A model generated the notes under the pieces. It did no database searches. It was not told where the DNA came from and was given only the letters and a program-made list of their open reading frames with translations. The position numbers and the translations under genes are program-made. From contig CAXBLU010000007.1 in assembly GCA_963976815.1 (NCBI GenBank), positions 186,001-250,000 on the forward strand: a stretch of DNA of 64,000 bases, given 5' to 3'. Shown one piece after another: positions 35,608 through 44,695 of the stretch. Positions within the stretch are counted from its first letter, which is position 1; the number at the start of each line of letters is the position of its first letter. Origin of the DNA: JAHRVQ01 sp963976815. GTDB lineage: Bacteria; Pseudomonadota; Gammaproteobacteria; Pseudomonadales; Azotimanducaceae.

Positions 35608-36372
35608 TTACGCAGGAGTGACACCAATCCCGGCGATTAAACCACCATCAATGAGAAACTCACCACCGCTGCAATAGCTGCTGTCTTCTGAAGCCAGAAA
35701 CAGAGCCAACTTTGCAATATCTTCTGGTTCTCCCATTCTACCGAGTGGAACCCGCGTAAATATGTTGCCCTCGTTCGAATCATTTCCCAGACCAAGGTCA
35801 GTCACCATCTTGGTATTGACCCCACCGGGGTGGATCGAGTTAACCCTTATTCCATACTGCCCAAGCTCAAGAGCAGCGACTTTGGTCATGCCCCTAACCG
35901 CAAATTTGCTGGCAACATAGGAGGTTGCAAAGGTCATACCCACCAACCCATCAATGGAGGAAATATTGATCATAGATCCGCCACCCGCTTCTTTCATCGA
36001 TCCAGCGACAGTTTTCATCCCGAGAAAAACACCGACCTGATTGACGTTGATAACCTGCATGTATTCTTCAAGCGGCGTATCAATAAGTTGGTTTAACTTC
36101 AGAATTCCAGCATTATTGATCAGTATTTGCACGGGCCCAAAAATTTGCTCTGTCGCTTCGACGACGGCATTCCAATCTTCTTCACTACAAACATCATGGT
36201 GTACGTAGCTGGCATTTTCTCCAAGCTCTACGGCGAGTGCTTCACCTTCTTCATCCAGGAGATCAGTGATCATGACCCTGGCACCTTCTTGCACCAGCAA
36301 CCTGGCCTCCGCAGCACCCTGCCCTCTTGCTCCACCAGTTACTATGGCAACTTTCCCTTCTACTCTACCCAT
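35608..36372 (-). CDS. Short-chain dehydrogenase/reductase (SDR)
   Basis: The Rossmann motif is VTGGARGQGAAEA (TGxxxGxG variant), followed by NNAGILKLN, the catalytic Ser in NISSIDGLVG and the YVASK motif (YxxxK). It ends in a typical DGGLIAGIG. ATG 36372 with AAGGAAA upstream is preferred over the 12-codon longer frame to 36408. It likely oxidises a hydroxyl on a ring or side chain; cofactor NAD(H) is suggested by the Asp in MITDLLDEEG. It is opposite in direction to its neighbours. Confidence 0.9.
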   Translation of the reverse strand: MGRVEGKVAIVTGGARGQGAAEARLLVQEGARVMITDLLDEEGEALAVELGENASYVHHDVCSEEDWNAVVEATEQIFGPVQILINNAGILKLNQLIDTPLEEYMQVINVNQVGVFLGMKTVAGSMKEAGGGSMINISSIDGLVGMTFATSYVASKFAVRGMTKVAALELGQYGIRVNSIHPGGVNTKMVTDLGLGNDSNEGNIFTRVPLGRMGEPEDIAKLALFLASEDSSYCSGGEFLIDGGLIAGIGVTPA

Positions 36373-36535
36373 ACTAGGTTTTCCTTTTCTACTACATTGA
36401 GCATTCACATACGTCGTAAACTACGATACATTTATTCTTTGTCGACTACCATAAGCCCGCTCAGCAACCAAAATTACTCACCGGCTAGCCCTAGCCAGTG
36501 CCATCACCTCACTTCTTGTAATTATTACTCCAGAA

Positions 36536-36551
36536 TGTAACTATACTTACA
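36536..36551. promoter_or_regulatory. 16-bp palindrome, shared operator motif, site 4
   Basis: TGTAACTATACTTACA (flanked to give perfect arms ATGTAA/TTACAT) differs from WGTAWG-N4-CWTACW at one base. It ends 21 bp before the ATG of the thioesterase gene at 36573 and lies between divergent genes (SDR start 36372). A second small palindrome GTAATTATTAC is at 36518-36528. Confidence 0.6.
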
Positions 36552-36572
36552 TTTTTTTAAGAGTACTATTTC

Positions 36573-37346
36573 ATGAATTTTCTTGAGATGTATTCTGGTT
36601 CAAAAATTGAATCAGGTATCTGGTCATTTGACTTAGGCAAAGAATTCAATGGCGCATTTGGCGGTACAAATGGAGGGGTACTCGCTGCTGTCGCTGTACA
36701 TGTGGCAAAACAGGAATCATCACTGCGATGCCCGACTTCGGTTGATGCCCGATTTATCCGCGGATGCCCACCAGGGAAAGTGAAAGTGGAAATCAGCGCC
36801 CTCAATGAAGGGCGAACACTGAGTGTCTATAGCGTTGATATTATCGGACCTAACGGGAAGTTATGTACCAGAGTCGGGGTCACTGTCGCTGCAGCAGATC
36901 AACTCGCCAGTCACATTTCCGAGAATATAGATAAAGAACAGCCTCATTTCGATGAAACCGAAGCTAAAGATTGGGCCCATCCACCAGACTTCAAAGTACC
37001 TCTGATTGATTCCTTCAAACCAACCTCCTGTCATCAGCTACACAGCTCAACCACCCGTATCACCATTCCCTGGGATGATTTAGATACAGCACAGGAAGCG
37101 GCCTGCGTCGTATCTGATATATCCGTAGGCCCACCGGTTGGAAGGGTCGTGAAAGGCCGAGCTGGGATCCCCAATCCCGATTTAACCCTGCGATTTTCCC
37201 CTGAATCACAAGCTAGCAAACACGTTGAAGCACGATGTGAGCTAGTTAATCTACAACGAGGCCAGGCCACAACAAGAATTGAGAGCTGGTGTGGCGATAG
37301 ACTTTTAGCCATTGGTGTTTCAACCACCACCTGCATACCACAATAA
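36573..37346 (+). CDS. Double-hotdog acyl-CoA thioesterase-family protein
   Basis: The 257-residue protein has the TesB/4HBT-like N-terminal pattern FNGAFGGTNGGVLAAVAVHVAK and SVDARFIRGCPPGKVKVEISAL. The C-terminal half repeats the fold (ISVGPPVGRVVKGRAGIPNPDLTL, CELVNLQRGQATTRIESW). Hydrolysis of a CoA thioester to release CoA is the family activity. It begins the plus-strand operon that runs to 41595. Confidence 0.8.
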   Translation: MNFLEMYSGSKIESGIWSFDLGKEFNGAFGGTNGGVLAAVAVHVAKQESSLRCPTSVDARFIRGCPPGKVKVEISALNEGRTLSVYSVDIIGPNGKLCTRVGVTVAAADQLASHISENIDKEQPHFDETEAKDWAHPPDFKVPLIDSFKPTSCHQLHSSTTRITIPWDDLDTAQEAACVVSDISVGPPVGRVVKGRAGIPNPDLTLRFSPESQASKHVEARCELVNLQRGQATTRIESWCGDRLLAIGVSTTTCIPQ

Positions 37347-37385
37347 ACAAAGCAATCCGAAAATAGTTCCAAGGAGAAAATTTAA

Positions 37386-38177
37386 ATGCAAATTTTTGGT
37401 GAATACATCTCGGTCAATGTCACCATTGATGATGATTACGTCGCCACTGTAGAAATGGACAATGGCGAGTTGAATCACTTTGATCTGGAGATGCTGGCTT
37501 CACTGGCGGATTGTTTTGAGGATCTTGATAAGGAACCTGCCTGTCGTTCCATCTTGCTCACATCAACAGGCCGAGCATTTTCTGCTGGTGCTCATTTTCA
37601 GAGCGGAAGTTCTACACCCAAAGGGTTAGGTAAAACCGGAAGGGGTCACCTTTATGACGAAGCCGTTCGGTTATTTTCCAACAAGAAGCCAATAGTAGCA
37701 GCCATCAATGGTGCGGCTATTGGTGGTGGGCTTGGCCTCACTATTGTCGCCGATTTTCGTGTTGCTTGTCCTGAAGCCAGGTTCTCAGCAAATTTTACCC
37801 GGCTAGGTATCCACCCTGGGTTTGGTTTGTCCTACACGTTACCTAAATTAATCGGCCAACAGCATGCCTATGACATGTTCTACACAGGGCGCAGGGTGAA
37901 AGGAGAAGAAGCCATGTCGATGGGTCTTGTTGATCGCCTTGTAGCCAAAGATCAGTTGATCAGCGAGGCACATGCACTCGCAAAGGAATTAGCAATCAGC
38001 GCACCATTGGCTGTCGTTTCGGTGCGCGAAACCTTACGCGCAGGATTGCCAGAAAAAGTGAAAGAAGCAACTGACCGGGAATTATCGGAACAAAATTGGC
38101 TGTTCAAAACAGATGACGCCAAAGAAGGTGTTCTTGCTACGGCAGATCGAAGAACACCCAATTTCACGGGCAAGTAG
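37386..38177 (+). CDS. Enoyl-CoA hydratase/isomerase (copy 1 of a tandem pair)
   Basis: The crotonase motifs are SAGAHFQSG, AAINGAAIGGGLGLTIVADFRVA (first oxyanion region and Gly-rich helix) and FTRLGIHPGFGLSYTLPKLIG. The C-terminus ends in EGVLATADRRTPNF. AAGGAG lies 8 nt before the ATG. A near-identical copy at 39376-40168 is broken by a frameshift, and the acyl-CoA dehydrogenase at 38187 lies between the two. It probably hydrates the enoyl-CoA made by that dehydrogenase. Confidence 0.9.
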   Translation: MQIFGEYISVNVTIDDDYVATVEMDNGELNHFDLEMLASLADCFEDLDKEPACRSILLTSTGRAFSAGAHFQSGSSTPKGLGKTGRGHLYDEAVRLFSNKKPIVAAINGAAIGGGLGLTIVADFRVACPEARFSANFTRLGIHPGFGLSYTLPKLIGQQHAYDMFYTGRRVKGEEAMSMGLVDRLVAKDQLISEAHALAKELAISAPLAVVSVRETLRAGLPEKVKEATDRELSEQNWLFKTDDAKEGVLATADRRTPNFTGK

Positions 38178-38186
38178 AGGCCGTTG

Positions 38187-39347
38187 ATGCAAGCGTTTAC
38201 AAACCTGTTCGACCTCACCGAAGAACAAAGACTAGTTCAAGATACCATCAGGAAATTTGCCAGAGATGTAGTCGCACCGCGCGCACAGCAAATTGACGCA
38301 GCGGCTGAATATCCACAGGATATGTTCGATGAACTACAAAAATTGCAATTGTTCGCACTACCATTTCCTGAAGAATATGGTGGCGCAGACAGTGTCCTCA
38401 CATCCTGCATTGCAGTAGAGGAACTAGGAAGAATTTGTTACAACACGGCCTATCTTCTGATTGTCCAATGGGTACCTTTCGGAGCGATTCTCGCCGGTGG
38501 GTCACAGGAACAAAAAGATCTATTTTTGCCAGGGCTTGCCAGTGGCGAGTTGCGCTCGGCAATCGCAGTTACTGAAGCAAGCGGGGGTTCTGATGTCGCT
38601 GGTGTTTCGACAAAGGCTGAACCATGCGATGGCGGTTATCTGCTCAATGGTAGCAAGATCTTTTCAACCAACTCTGCTATCGCCGATTTTGTCGTCGTCG
38701 CGGCGAAAACAGATCCATCGAAACGACACGGTGGCATCAGCGTGTTTATTGTCGAAAAAGGATCGAAGGGATTTACCATCGGACCCTCGGAGAACAAGAT
38801 GGGCTCAAGAGGGGTACCCTCATCACCGTTGTATTTTGATGATTGCTTCGTGCCGAATGAACTCATGCTGGGTGCTGAAGGCAAAGGATTCCAACTCATC
38901 ATGGAGGCCTTTAGCAAGAGCAGACCAATAATCGGTGCCCGGGGAGTAGGCCTTGCCCAGGGTGCACTGGATTTAGCACTTGATTTCGTGAAACAAAGGC
39001 AGGCTTTTGGCCAATCAGTTGGAGATTTTCAAGGTGTGCGCTGGATGCTGGCTGATATGGCGATGCAAACTGAAGCATCAAGATTGCTGGTCTACAAAGC
39101 TGCTGCCGCTGTTGACAATGGTCTCTCGGGGAAAGCATTGGCACCAGTTGCAGCCATGGCAAAATGTTATGCGACCGATACAGCCATGAAAGTAGCGACC
39201 GATGCCTTTCAATTATTTGGTAGTGCCGGCGTTTCCACAGGGAATCGAATTGAACAATATTTTCGTGATGCCAAGGTACTGCAAATCATTGAAGGTACCA
39301 ACCAGATACAACGCAATATTATCGGCAAGCATTTAGCAGAAAGTTAG
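38187..39347 (+). CDS. Acyl-CoA dehydrogenase (MCAD-type)
   Basis: The protein shows LTEEQRLVQDTIRKFARD, LPFPEEYGGADS, AVTEASGGSDVAG, GSKIFSTNSAIADF, QAFGQSVGDFQGVRWMLADM and the catalytic Glu in VLQIIEGTNQIQRNIIG. Length 386 is standard. ATG 38187 is 9 bp after the stop of the hydratase gene; the TTG at 38184 is unlikely. It probably starts the beta-oxidation round completed by the flanking hydratase and the SDR at 40738. Confidence 0.92.
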   Translation: MQAFTNLFDLTEEQRLVQDTIRKFARDVVAPRAQQIDAAAEYPQDMFDELQKLQLFALPFPEEYGGADSVLTSCIAVEELGRICYNTAYLLIVQWVPFGAILAGGSQEQKDLFLPGLASGELRSAIAVTEASGGSDVAGVSTKAEPCDGGYLLNGSKIFSTNSAIADFVVVAAKTDPSKRHGGISVFIVEKGSKGFTIGPSENKMGSRGVPSSPLYFDDCFVPNELMLGAEGKGFQLIMEAFSKSRPIIGARGVGLAQGALDLALDFVKQRQAFGQSVGDFQGVRWMLADMAMQTEASRLLVYKAAAAVDNGLSGKALAPVAAMAKCYATDTAMKVATDAFQLFGSAGVSTGNRIEQYFRDAKVLQIIEGTNQIQRNIIGKHLAES

Positions 39348-39375
39348 CGCGTTTGTGACTAAAGGGATTTATTCA

Positions 39376-40168
39376 ATGTCAAAATTTGGTGGATATAGCC
39401 CTCTTAATGTCACACTCGACAGCGATTATATTGCGACGATTGAGATGGACAATGGTGAACTGAATTATTTTTGATATAGAAATGCTCAGTTCGCTCGCTG
39501 ATTGCTTTGAAGAACTAGACCGGGAAGAGAATTGTCGGGCCTTGTTGTTAACTTCCAACGGCAGCGCCTTTTCCGCTGGTGGAAATTTTCAGAGCGGAAA
39601 CCCAACTGCAAAGGGGCTTACAAAAAAAGGAAAAGGACACATATACAATCAAGCCGTTAGAATGTTCTCTAGCAAAAAGCCAATTGTTGCGGCAGTAAAT
39701 GGTGCCGCAATCGGCGGTGGCCTGGGGTTAACCCTGGTTCCCGACTTTCGAGTCGCTTGTCCTGAAGCAAGATTTGCAGCTAACTTCACGCGATTATGTT
39801 TTCATCCGGGATTTGGCCTGACCTACACACTGCCGAACCTCATCGGCCAGCAACATGCGTATGATATGTTTTATACAGGTCGCAGAGTAAAAGGCATCGA
39901 AGCCTTGAAAATGGGTCTGATTGATCGTTTGGTACCCAGAGAAAATTTACTCGAAGAGGCGCACGCATTCGCAAAAGAACTGGCAATGAGTGCACCACTC
40001 GCAGTTGTCTCGGTTCGTGAAACTCTTCGTGCAGGACTACCCGACGCTGTGAAAGCAGCCACTGACAGAGAGCTTAGCGAACAAAATTGGCTATTCAAAA
40101 TCGAAGATATCAAGGAAGGTATTACCGCGACAGCCGAACGTAGGACACCATCGTTTAAAGGCAGATAG
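39376..40168 (+). pseudogene. Enoyl-CoA hydratase, tandem copy 2, frameshifted at a run of five T
   Basis: From ATG 39376 (AAGGG 10 nt upstream) the frame reads like copy 1 (MSKFGGYSPLNVTLD, IEMDNGELNYF) and stops at TGA 39472. Removing one T from the T5 run at 39468-39472 restores FDIEMLSSLADCFEELD and the rest of a full-length ~263-residue protein. The two copies agree at roughly three quarters of positions by eye, including FSAGGNFQSGNP and AAVNGAAIGGGLGL. One extra base in a homopolymer is either a real inactivating mutation or a sequencing error. Confidence 0.88.
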
Positions 40169-40251
40169 GTATCCGCGCCGGGCATCCCCCATCTCCATAG
40201 GTACACAATTCGGGCATTGAAAATGACTGGTAGACAAAAGGGAAATAACGA

Positions 40252-40731
40252 ATGAGTGAACTTCGGACTGTAGGCTTGGGACTTGGGTGGGACGAGCTAA
40301 AGGTGGGTGACAGATTTAAGACCATTTCCAGAACAGTCACAGAAACTGACCTTGTGAATTTTATTAACGCTACTGGCATGTTGGAAGTATTATTTACCGA
40401 TGCAGAATATGCTAAAGAACACGCCCCCAGCGGCGGCAGGCTCGTACCAGGAGCTCTGGTTTATTGTTTCGCCGAGGGGTTGTTAGTACAAAGTACACTG
40501 CAACACACCGGGCTTGCCTTCCTTGAGATGTCCTTTCAAGTTAGATGCCCCACTTTCGTTGGCGACACCATTCACGTGGAAGTTGAAGTCCTGGAAAGCA
40601 GGCCAACATCAAAATCCCCCGATCGTGGAGTCATCAAAACAAAAAACCGTATTTTGAACCAGAATGGTCAAGAGCTCATTGTTTATGAACCAGTGCGTCT
40701 GGCTGCAAGCAGTGAAATGAAAAAGAATTAG
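40252..40731 (+). CDS. MaoC-like hotdog-fold protein (hydratase or thioesterase type)
   Basis: The 159-residue protein starts GWDELKVGDRFKTISRTVTETDLVNFINATG, the usual opening of MaoC-type hotdog hydratases. It continues with RLVPGALVYCFAEGLL and RCPTFVGDTIHVEVEVLESRPTSK. The strict MaoC hydratase dyad (Asp...His in D-x5-H) is not obvious, since the expected position reads LFTDAEYAKEHAP. Activity is therefore uncertain. It is co-directional with the preceding hydratase copy and 6 bp ahead of the SDR gene. Confidence 0.8.
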   Translation: MSELRTVGLGLGWDELKVGDRFKTISRTVTETDLVNFINATGMLEVLFTDAEYAKEHAPSGGRLVPGALVYCFAEGLLVQSTLQHTGLAFLEMSFQVRCPTFVGDTIHVEVEVLESRPTSKSPDRGVIKTKNRILNQNGQELIVYEPVRLAASSEMKKN

Positions 40732-40737
40732 AAAATT

Positions 40738-41595
40738 ATGCCATATCAATCCATATTCACCAGTGATCTCTTTAGCGGTACGAGAATTATTGTCACCGGG
40801 AGTGGCTCGGGAATTGGTCGTTGTATCGCGCATGAACTGGCTAGCCTGGGTGCTGACCTGTTATTGCTGGGACGCACAGAATCAAAACTGGCCAAGGTTA
40901 AAAAAGAGATAATAGAGGATGGCGGAACCGCGCAAATTGCGACCTGCGATGTTCGGGAATCCAGTCAAGTAGAAGATGCCATCGGGAAATCTGAACCGGT
41001 CGATGCGCTTGTTAATTGTGCCGGCGGACAATTCCCGGCCCTGCTAAGTGAAATGTCAGCCAACGGATTCGAAGCTGTCATCCGCAACAATCTGGTAAGC
41101 ACCTTTAATGTATCAAAAGCTACATTCGATCACAGCCTGCGTAGCAGGGGTGGCAATATTGTTAACATCACGGCCAACGATAAAGGTGGTGTTCCATTAA
41201 TGGGGCACACCGGGGCGGCACGTGCAGGTGTACATAACCTGACAAAGACGGCAGCACTTGAATGGGCTGAGTTCAATATTCGGGTCAATGCAGTAGCACC
41301 AGGATATATTGCCTCGAGTGGGTTCGGCACCTACACCGACGAGAGAATGCTCAGAGCGATTGAACACTTCCCCGAGATGACCCCTATGGGGCGTGTTGGT
41401 ACCGAAGCAGAAGTCAGTGCAATGGTTAGCTTCCTGTTAAGCCCTGCTGCTGCGTTCATCACCGGCCAGATATTCAGGGTAGATGGAGGAGCCAGCTTAA
41501 ATATAGGTAGTGCGATGTTGATGCCTGACAATGCGAGTGAATCAAAACCCTTCGATGCCTTTCATCGCTCACATAACAAAAATCAATTCGATTAA
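40738..41595 (+). CDS. Short-chain dehydrogenase/reductase (2,4-dienoyl-CoA reductase-like)
   Basis: The Rossmann motif VTGSGSGIGRCIAHELA is near residue 20 and NCAGGQFPALLSEMS near 90. The expected catalytic Tyr is replaced around GHTGAARAGVHNLTKTAALEW (no YxxxK). That arrangement, with NCAGGQF, resembles peroxisomal 2,4-dienoyl-CoA reductases/trans-2-enoyl-CoA reductases of the SDR type. It would remove a double bond that blocks beta-oxidation. It is the last gene of the 36573 operon. Confidence 0.85.
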   Translation: MPYQSIFTSDLFSGTRIIVTGSGSGIGRCIAHELASLGADLLLLGRTESKLAKVKKEIIEDGGTAQIATCDVRESSQVEDAIGKSEPVDALVNCAGGQFPALLSEMSANGFEAVIRNNLVSTFNVSKATFDHSLRSRGGNIVNITANDKGGVPLMGHTGAARAGVHNLTKTAALEWAEFNIRVNAVAPGYIASSGFGTYTDERMLRAIEHFPEMTPMGRVGTEAEVSAMVSFLLSPAAAFITGQIFRVDGGASLNIGSAMLMPDNASESKPFDAFHRSHNKNQFD

Positions 41596-41750
41596 GATGC
41601 AAACCTCCTCTTTAATCATTGGTGAAAATCAATAACAAGTACCACTACAGAAGTTAACAGTGTTGAACCAATCACGCCAGCAATCACCAGCACTGGCACC
41701 CGACCCAGAATCGGCGGGGCAACTCGGTGGAGATAAGCTTAAAAGGACAC
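41596..41750. other. Convergent gap between plus- and minus-strand operons
   Basis: No gene, hairpin with T-run or operator motif was recognised in these 155 bp. Confidence 0.4.
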
Positions 41751-42893
41751 TTAAGAGCTAAGCTTTGCTTTCAATTTTCGGTGATAATACTGAAGTGCCG
41801 GCTCATTTCGACCAAATACCATATCACTTTCGCTAGTAGGAAAATCCTTCTGGATGTTCATCGCCAGAGGGAAGTCTTCCTTGAGAACTGTCGCCATTAA
41901 CAAGTCCATGTTCTTAGCCCAGTATTGACTAGCAGATTCTGTTGAAGCGGCTTCGGGTGTGTAGAGTGATACATGCATCCGTGATTCATTAGGCGACTCA
42001 CCCGGATAAACTCGCCATGTTTCCAAATGATCACCTTGCATGATAAAAACGGTGTTTGGAAATAATACATAGATAATTGCTGAATGCTGAATCAGATCCC
42101 ACTCATGTTCTGGAATATCCCTCAGCTCATCCAATGTTTTTCTCGCAGCCACCATCCTCAAGTGATTTCCCTGCGCAGTAAATACACTCAAATTATTGTG
42201 AAGTATTGGCGCCACCGTTTCGCGGTGCAGGCTATTTAGATGATACGTTTCTAAAAAAGTATCGACCACTAATTTCCAGTTAACCTTGGCTTCGAGAACA
42301 CGAGTCTCAAAATGATGGTAGTTTTCTATCCCATAGGAGATGAGATCCGATTCAAACCCCGCCAGAAATCCAGATGGCTCAATGGGGTCTCCTTGAGTCG
42401 GCTTGACGAAGATTAGACCGCCATACTCTACAACCGGTAATTGGTGCAGGCCAAACTCTTTCTTATCCAGTTCAGCGAAACCCTCATCAAACGGGATTGA
42501 AACAAGATTCCCACTATCAGCAGCGTATCTCCAAGAATGATAGGGACAACGCAGTTGTCGAAGGCCGCTGCCATTGTCGCAGGCAAGCCGGGCGCCACGG
42601 TGACGGCAGATATTGAGATAAGCCGCAACGCTCCCATCTTTTCTTCTGACAACGATGACTGGGACTCCAGAAAAGTCATCGCAATGGTAATCACCAGGTT
42701 TCGGCATCTCACAACTCAGGCAAATCAACAGGGGATACTGTCGGAAAAAGAGTGCCCTCTCCCTTTCACTGACTTCCTGGGAGAAGTAGTCCAACACAGG
42801 TTGTTTGTAGACGGCTTCAGCAAGGTCTGTCTGCTTGGTATCTTTCAGCGCAAACAATCGTTCTGCAATCTCAACTTGTAATTTTTGATCCAC
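41751..42893 (-). CDS. Rieske non-heme iron oxygenase, alpha subunit
   Basis: The Rieske motif CRHRGARLAC...CPYHSWRY is near residues 95-120 of the longer frame. The mononuclear iron site is DTFLETYHLNSLHRE (acidic residue, YH and LH), followed by an N-rich catalytic domain. GTG 42893 is chosen because AAGGGG lies 6-7 nt upstream, whereas ATG 42929 has no good ribosome site. No beta subunit is adjacent, so it may be a homotrimeric alpha-type monooxygenase. It is at the downstream end of the alicyclic (bad/ali-like) operon. Hydroxylation of a ring or of a side-chain carbon is inferred. Confidence 0.88.
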   Translation of the reverse strand: MDQKLQVEIAERLFALKDTKQTDLAEAVYKQPVLDYFSQEVSERERALFFRQYPLLICLSCEMPKPGDYHCDDFSGVPVIVVRRKDGSVAAYLNICRHRGARLACDNGSGLRQLRCPYHSWRYAADSGNLVSIPFDEGFAELDKKEFGLHQLPVVEYGGLIFVKPTQGDPIEPSGFLAGFESDLISYGIENYHHFETRVLEAKVNWKLVVDTFLETYHLNSLHRETVAPILHNNLSVFTAQGNHLRMVAARKTLDELRDIPEHEWDLIQHSAIIYVLFPNTVFIMQGDHLETWRVYPGESPNESRMHVSLYTPEAASTESASQYWAKNMDLLMATVLKEDFPLAMNIQKDFPTSESDMVFGRNEPALQYYHRKLKAKLSS

Positions 42894-42953
42894 TGCCTGC
42901 CCCCTTAGCTCTCTGTGGCTGAATAGCATTTAGCGCTTTCATTATTCAGTATT

Positions 42954-43730
42954 CTACCTAAAATGGGGTGCTCGCTTTTCATGAAATGCGTTTAGCCCCT
43001 CTGCGACATTGTCACTACTTAAGGCCGGTACCGCGAGATTCTGCTCCAGCTTTAACGCATCTTGCAGAGACAAATCAGCACCTTGCCTGGTTAATTGTTT
43101 CATTGCGGCGAGACCTTCCGGATTTTTTAGCGTAAGCGTTCTAGCGTACTCATATGCGGATGAACCCAATGTCGCTGACGGAACTACGTGATTCACCAGA
43201 CCCCATTCTTCGGCCTCCTTTGCCGTCAGCCAACGTGCAGAATACATTAAATCAAGGGCTCTTCTCATTCCAACTATTCTGGGCAGTCTCTGCGTGCCAC
43301 CCCACCCTGGCACTAGACCATATTGCGAATGTTGACAACCGATTCTGGCTTCCTTTTCGGCGAAAACCACATCCGCACACATCATCAATTCCAGACCACC
43401 GGCAAGGCAGTATCCGTTGATTTCGGCAATGACAGGCAGAGATGTTGATTCGATTTTTCGCATAACGGAGTGACCATAGCCGATAAATTGATCAAGTGAT
43501 TCTCGGGATTTGCTATGCTCTTTCACCTCGATAAGATCTGCACCCGTACAAAAGTGCTTGCCGGAAGCATTAATAACAATCGCTCGTATGCTTGTATCTT
43601 GTTCTGCTCGTTTAATCCCAGACTCGATACCTTCTAATAGAGACCGGGAAATACAATTGAACTTTTCCGGACGATTCAGTGTAAGTAGGGAAACCCTATC
43701 TCTGGAATGGTAAATAACCGATTCATTCAT
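42954..43730 (-). CDS. Enoyl-CoA hydratase, BadK-like candidate
   Basis: It is a crotonase of 258 residues with LNRPEKFNCISRSL, FCTGADLIEVKE, AEINGYCLAGGLELMMCADVVF and the catalytic Glu region RIGCQHSQYGLVPGWGGTQRLPR. The context (BadH-like, AliB-like and BadI genes in the same operon) suggests that it hydrates cyclohex-1-ene-1-carboxyl-CoA, the role of BadK, but the sequence alone cannot prove it. GGGGTGA lies upstream of ATG. Confidence 0.88.
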   Translation of the reverse strand: MNESVIYHSRDRVSLLTLNRPEKFNCISRSLLEGIESGIKRAEQDTSIRAIVINASGKHFCTGADLIEVKEHSKSRESLDQFIGYGHSVMRKIESTSLPVIAEINGYCLAGGLELMMCADVVFAEKEARIGCQHSQYGLVPGWGGTQRLPRIVGMRRALDLMYSARWLTAKEAEEWGLVNHVVPSATLGSSAYEYARTLTLKNPEGLAAMKQLTRQGADLSLQDALKLEQNLAVPALSSDNVAEGLNAFHEKRAPHFR

Positions 43731-43818
43731 CTGGAATCACCCCAAAATTGCAATTAGAAGAACGATTGCTCACTTTTATCAAAAATGCTGCTTCGAATCT
43801 GGTGACACACCCCAGATG

Positions 43819-44613
43819 TCAACCAATCATGCTGTAGCCACCGCTCACGCTTAGTACCTGTCCCGTCACATGCCCTGCCACTGCATTCGAGGACATAAAC
43901 AACACAGCATTCGCGAGGTCAGCTGGCCTGCCGAGTTTCTTGAGGGGCAAGGTAGCAGCTATTTTCTCAAATTGTTCTTTCGTGAACATGGCGGTACGGT
44001 CTGCCCACATACTGCCATCACTGACTTCCTCACTTTCATTAGGAATTGTTACGCCTGGGCAAACAACATTACATCGAACACCATATCGGCCATTCTCCTT
44101 GGCGATAGTTTTCATAAAACTGTTGATGCCAGCTTTCATACCGCCATAAACAGCTTCACGTACCTCTCCTTGTCGGCTCGCGTCAGAACTAATCGACACA
44201 ATCGCACCACCTGACTTCACCATATGTTCCAGTACCGTATAGGTGCAGTTCAACATACCAACAAAATTGATCTTGATGATTTTTTCCCAGAACTCAGGTG
44301 TTGTCTGTGTGAAAAACATCAGTTCATCCCAGCCGACATTATTAACAAGAACATCTACACCCCCAAACTTGTTCACAGCTTGGCCCACCATCGACTGCAC
44401 TTGTGCCATATCTGTAACGTCTGTCTTGACAACTTGAACCCCTGCAGCGCCTAATTTAAGGGCCTCATCGGCTACTTTTTCCGCCAACTCCTGATCAAGT
44501 TCAGCAATGGTAATATTGGCACCCTCGCGAGCAAAACCAAGGCTAATAGCCCTGCCAATATTAGACGCACCGCCAGTTACGATGACCGATTTATTGGCAA
44601 GATCCAGATCCAT
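43819..44613 (-). CDS. badH: SDR, 2-hydroxycyclohexanecarboxyl-CoA dehydrogenase (BadH-like)
   Basis: The Rossmann motif is VTGGASNIGRAISLGFA. The segment NNVGWDELMFFTQTTPEFWEKII closely follows the BadH pattern (NNAGWD...F..T.P..W). The catalytic Ser is in SISSDASRQG and YGGMK provides YxxxK. The C-terminus GHVTGQVLSVSGGYSMIG matches BadH (GQVLSVSGG). It oxidises the ring hydroxyl to the 2-keto thioester cut by BadI. Upstream GGAGA is present. The symbol is by similarity and pathway position; other hydroxyacyl-CoA roles are possible. Confidence 0.75.
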   Translation of the reverse strand: MDLDLANKSVIVTGGASNIGRAISLGFAREGANITIAELDQELAEKVADEALKLGAAGVQVVKTDVTDMAQVQSMVGQAVNKFGGVDVLVNNVGWDELMFFTQTTPEFWEKIIKINFVGMLNCTYTVLEHMVKSGGAIVSISSDASRQGEVREAVYGGMKAGINSFMKTIAKENGRYGVRCNVVCPGVTIPNESEEVSDGSMWADRTAMFTKEQFEKIAATLPLKKLGRPADLANAVLFMSSNAVAGHVTGQVLSVSGGYSMIG

Positions 44614-44695
44614 ATTCTATTCTCCATTTCTACACTAGATACAACTGTTGCCTTGCCCTTTCTTACCTAGCATTTATATTTCTTTGCATTGATCT

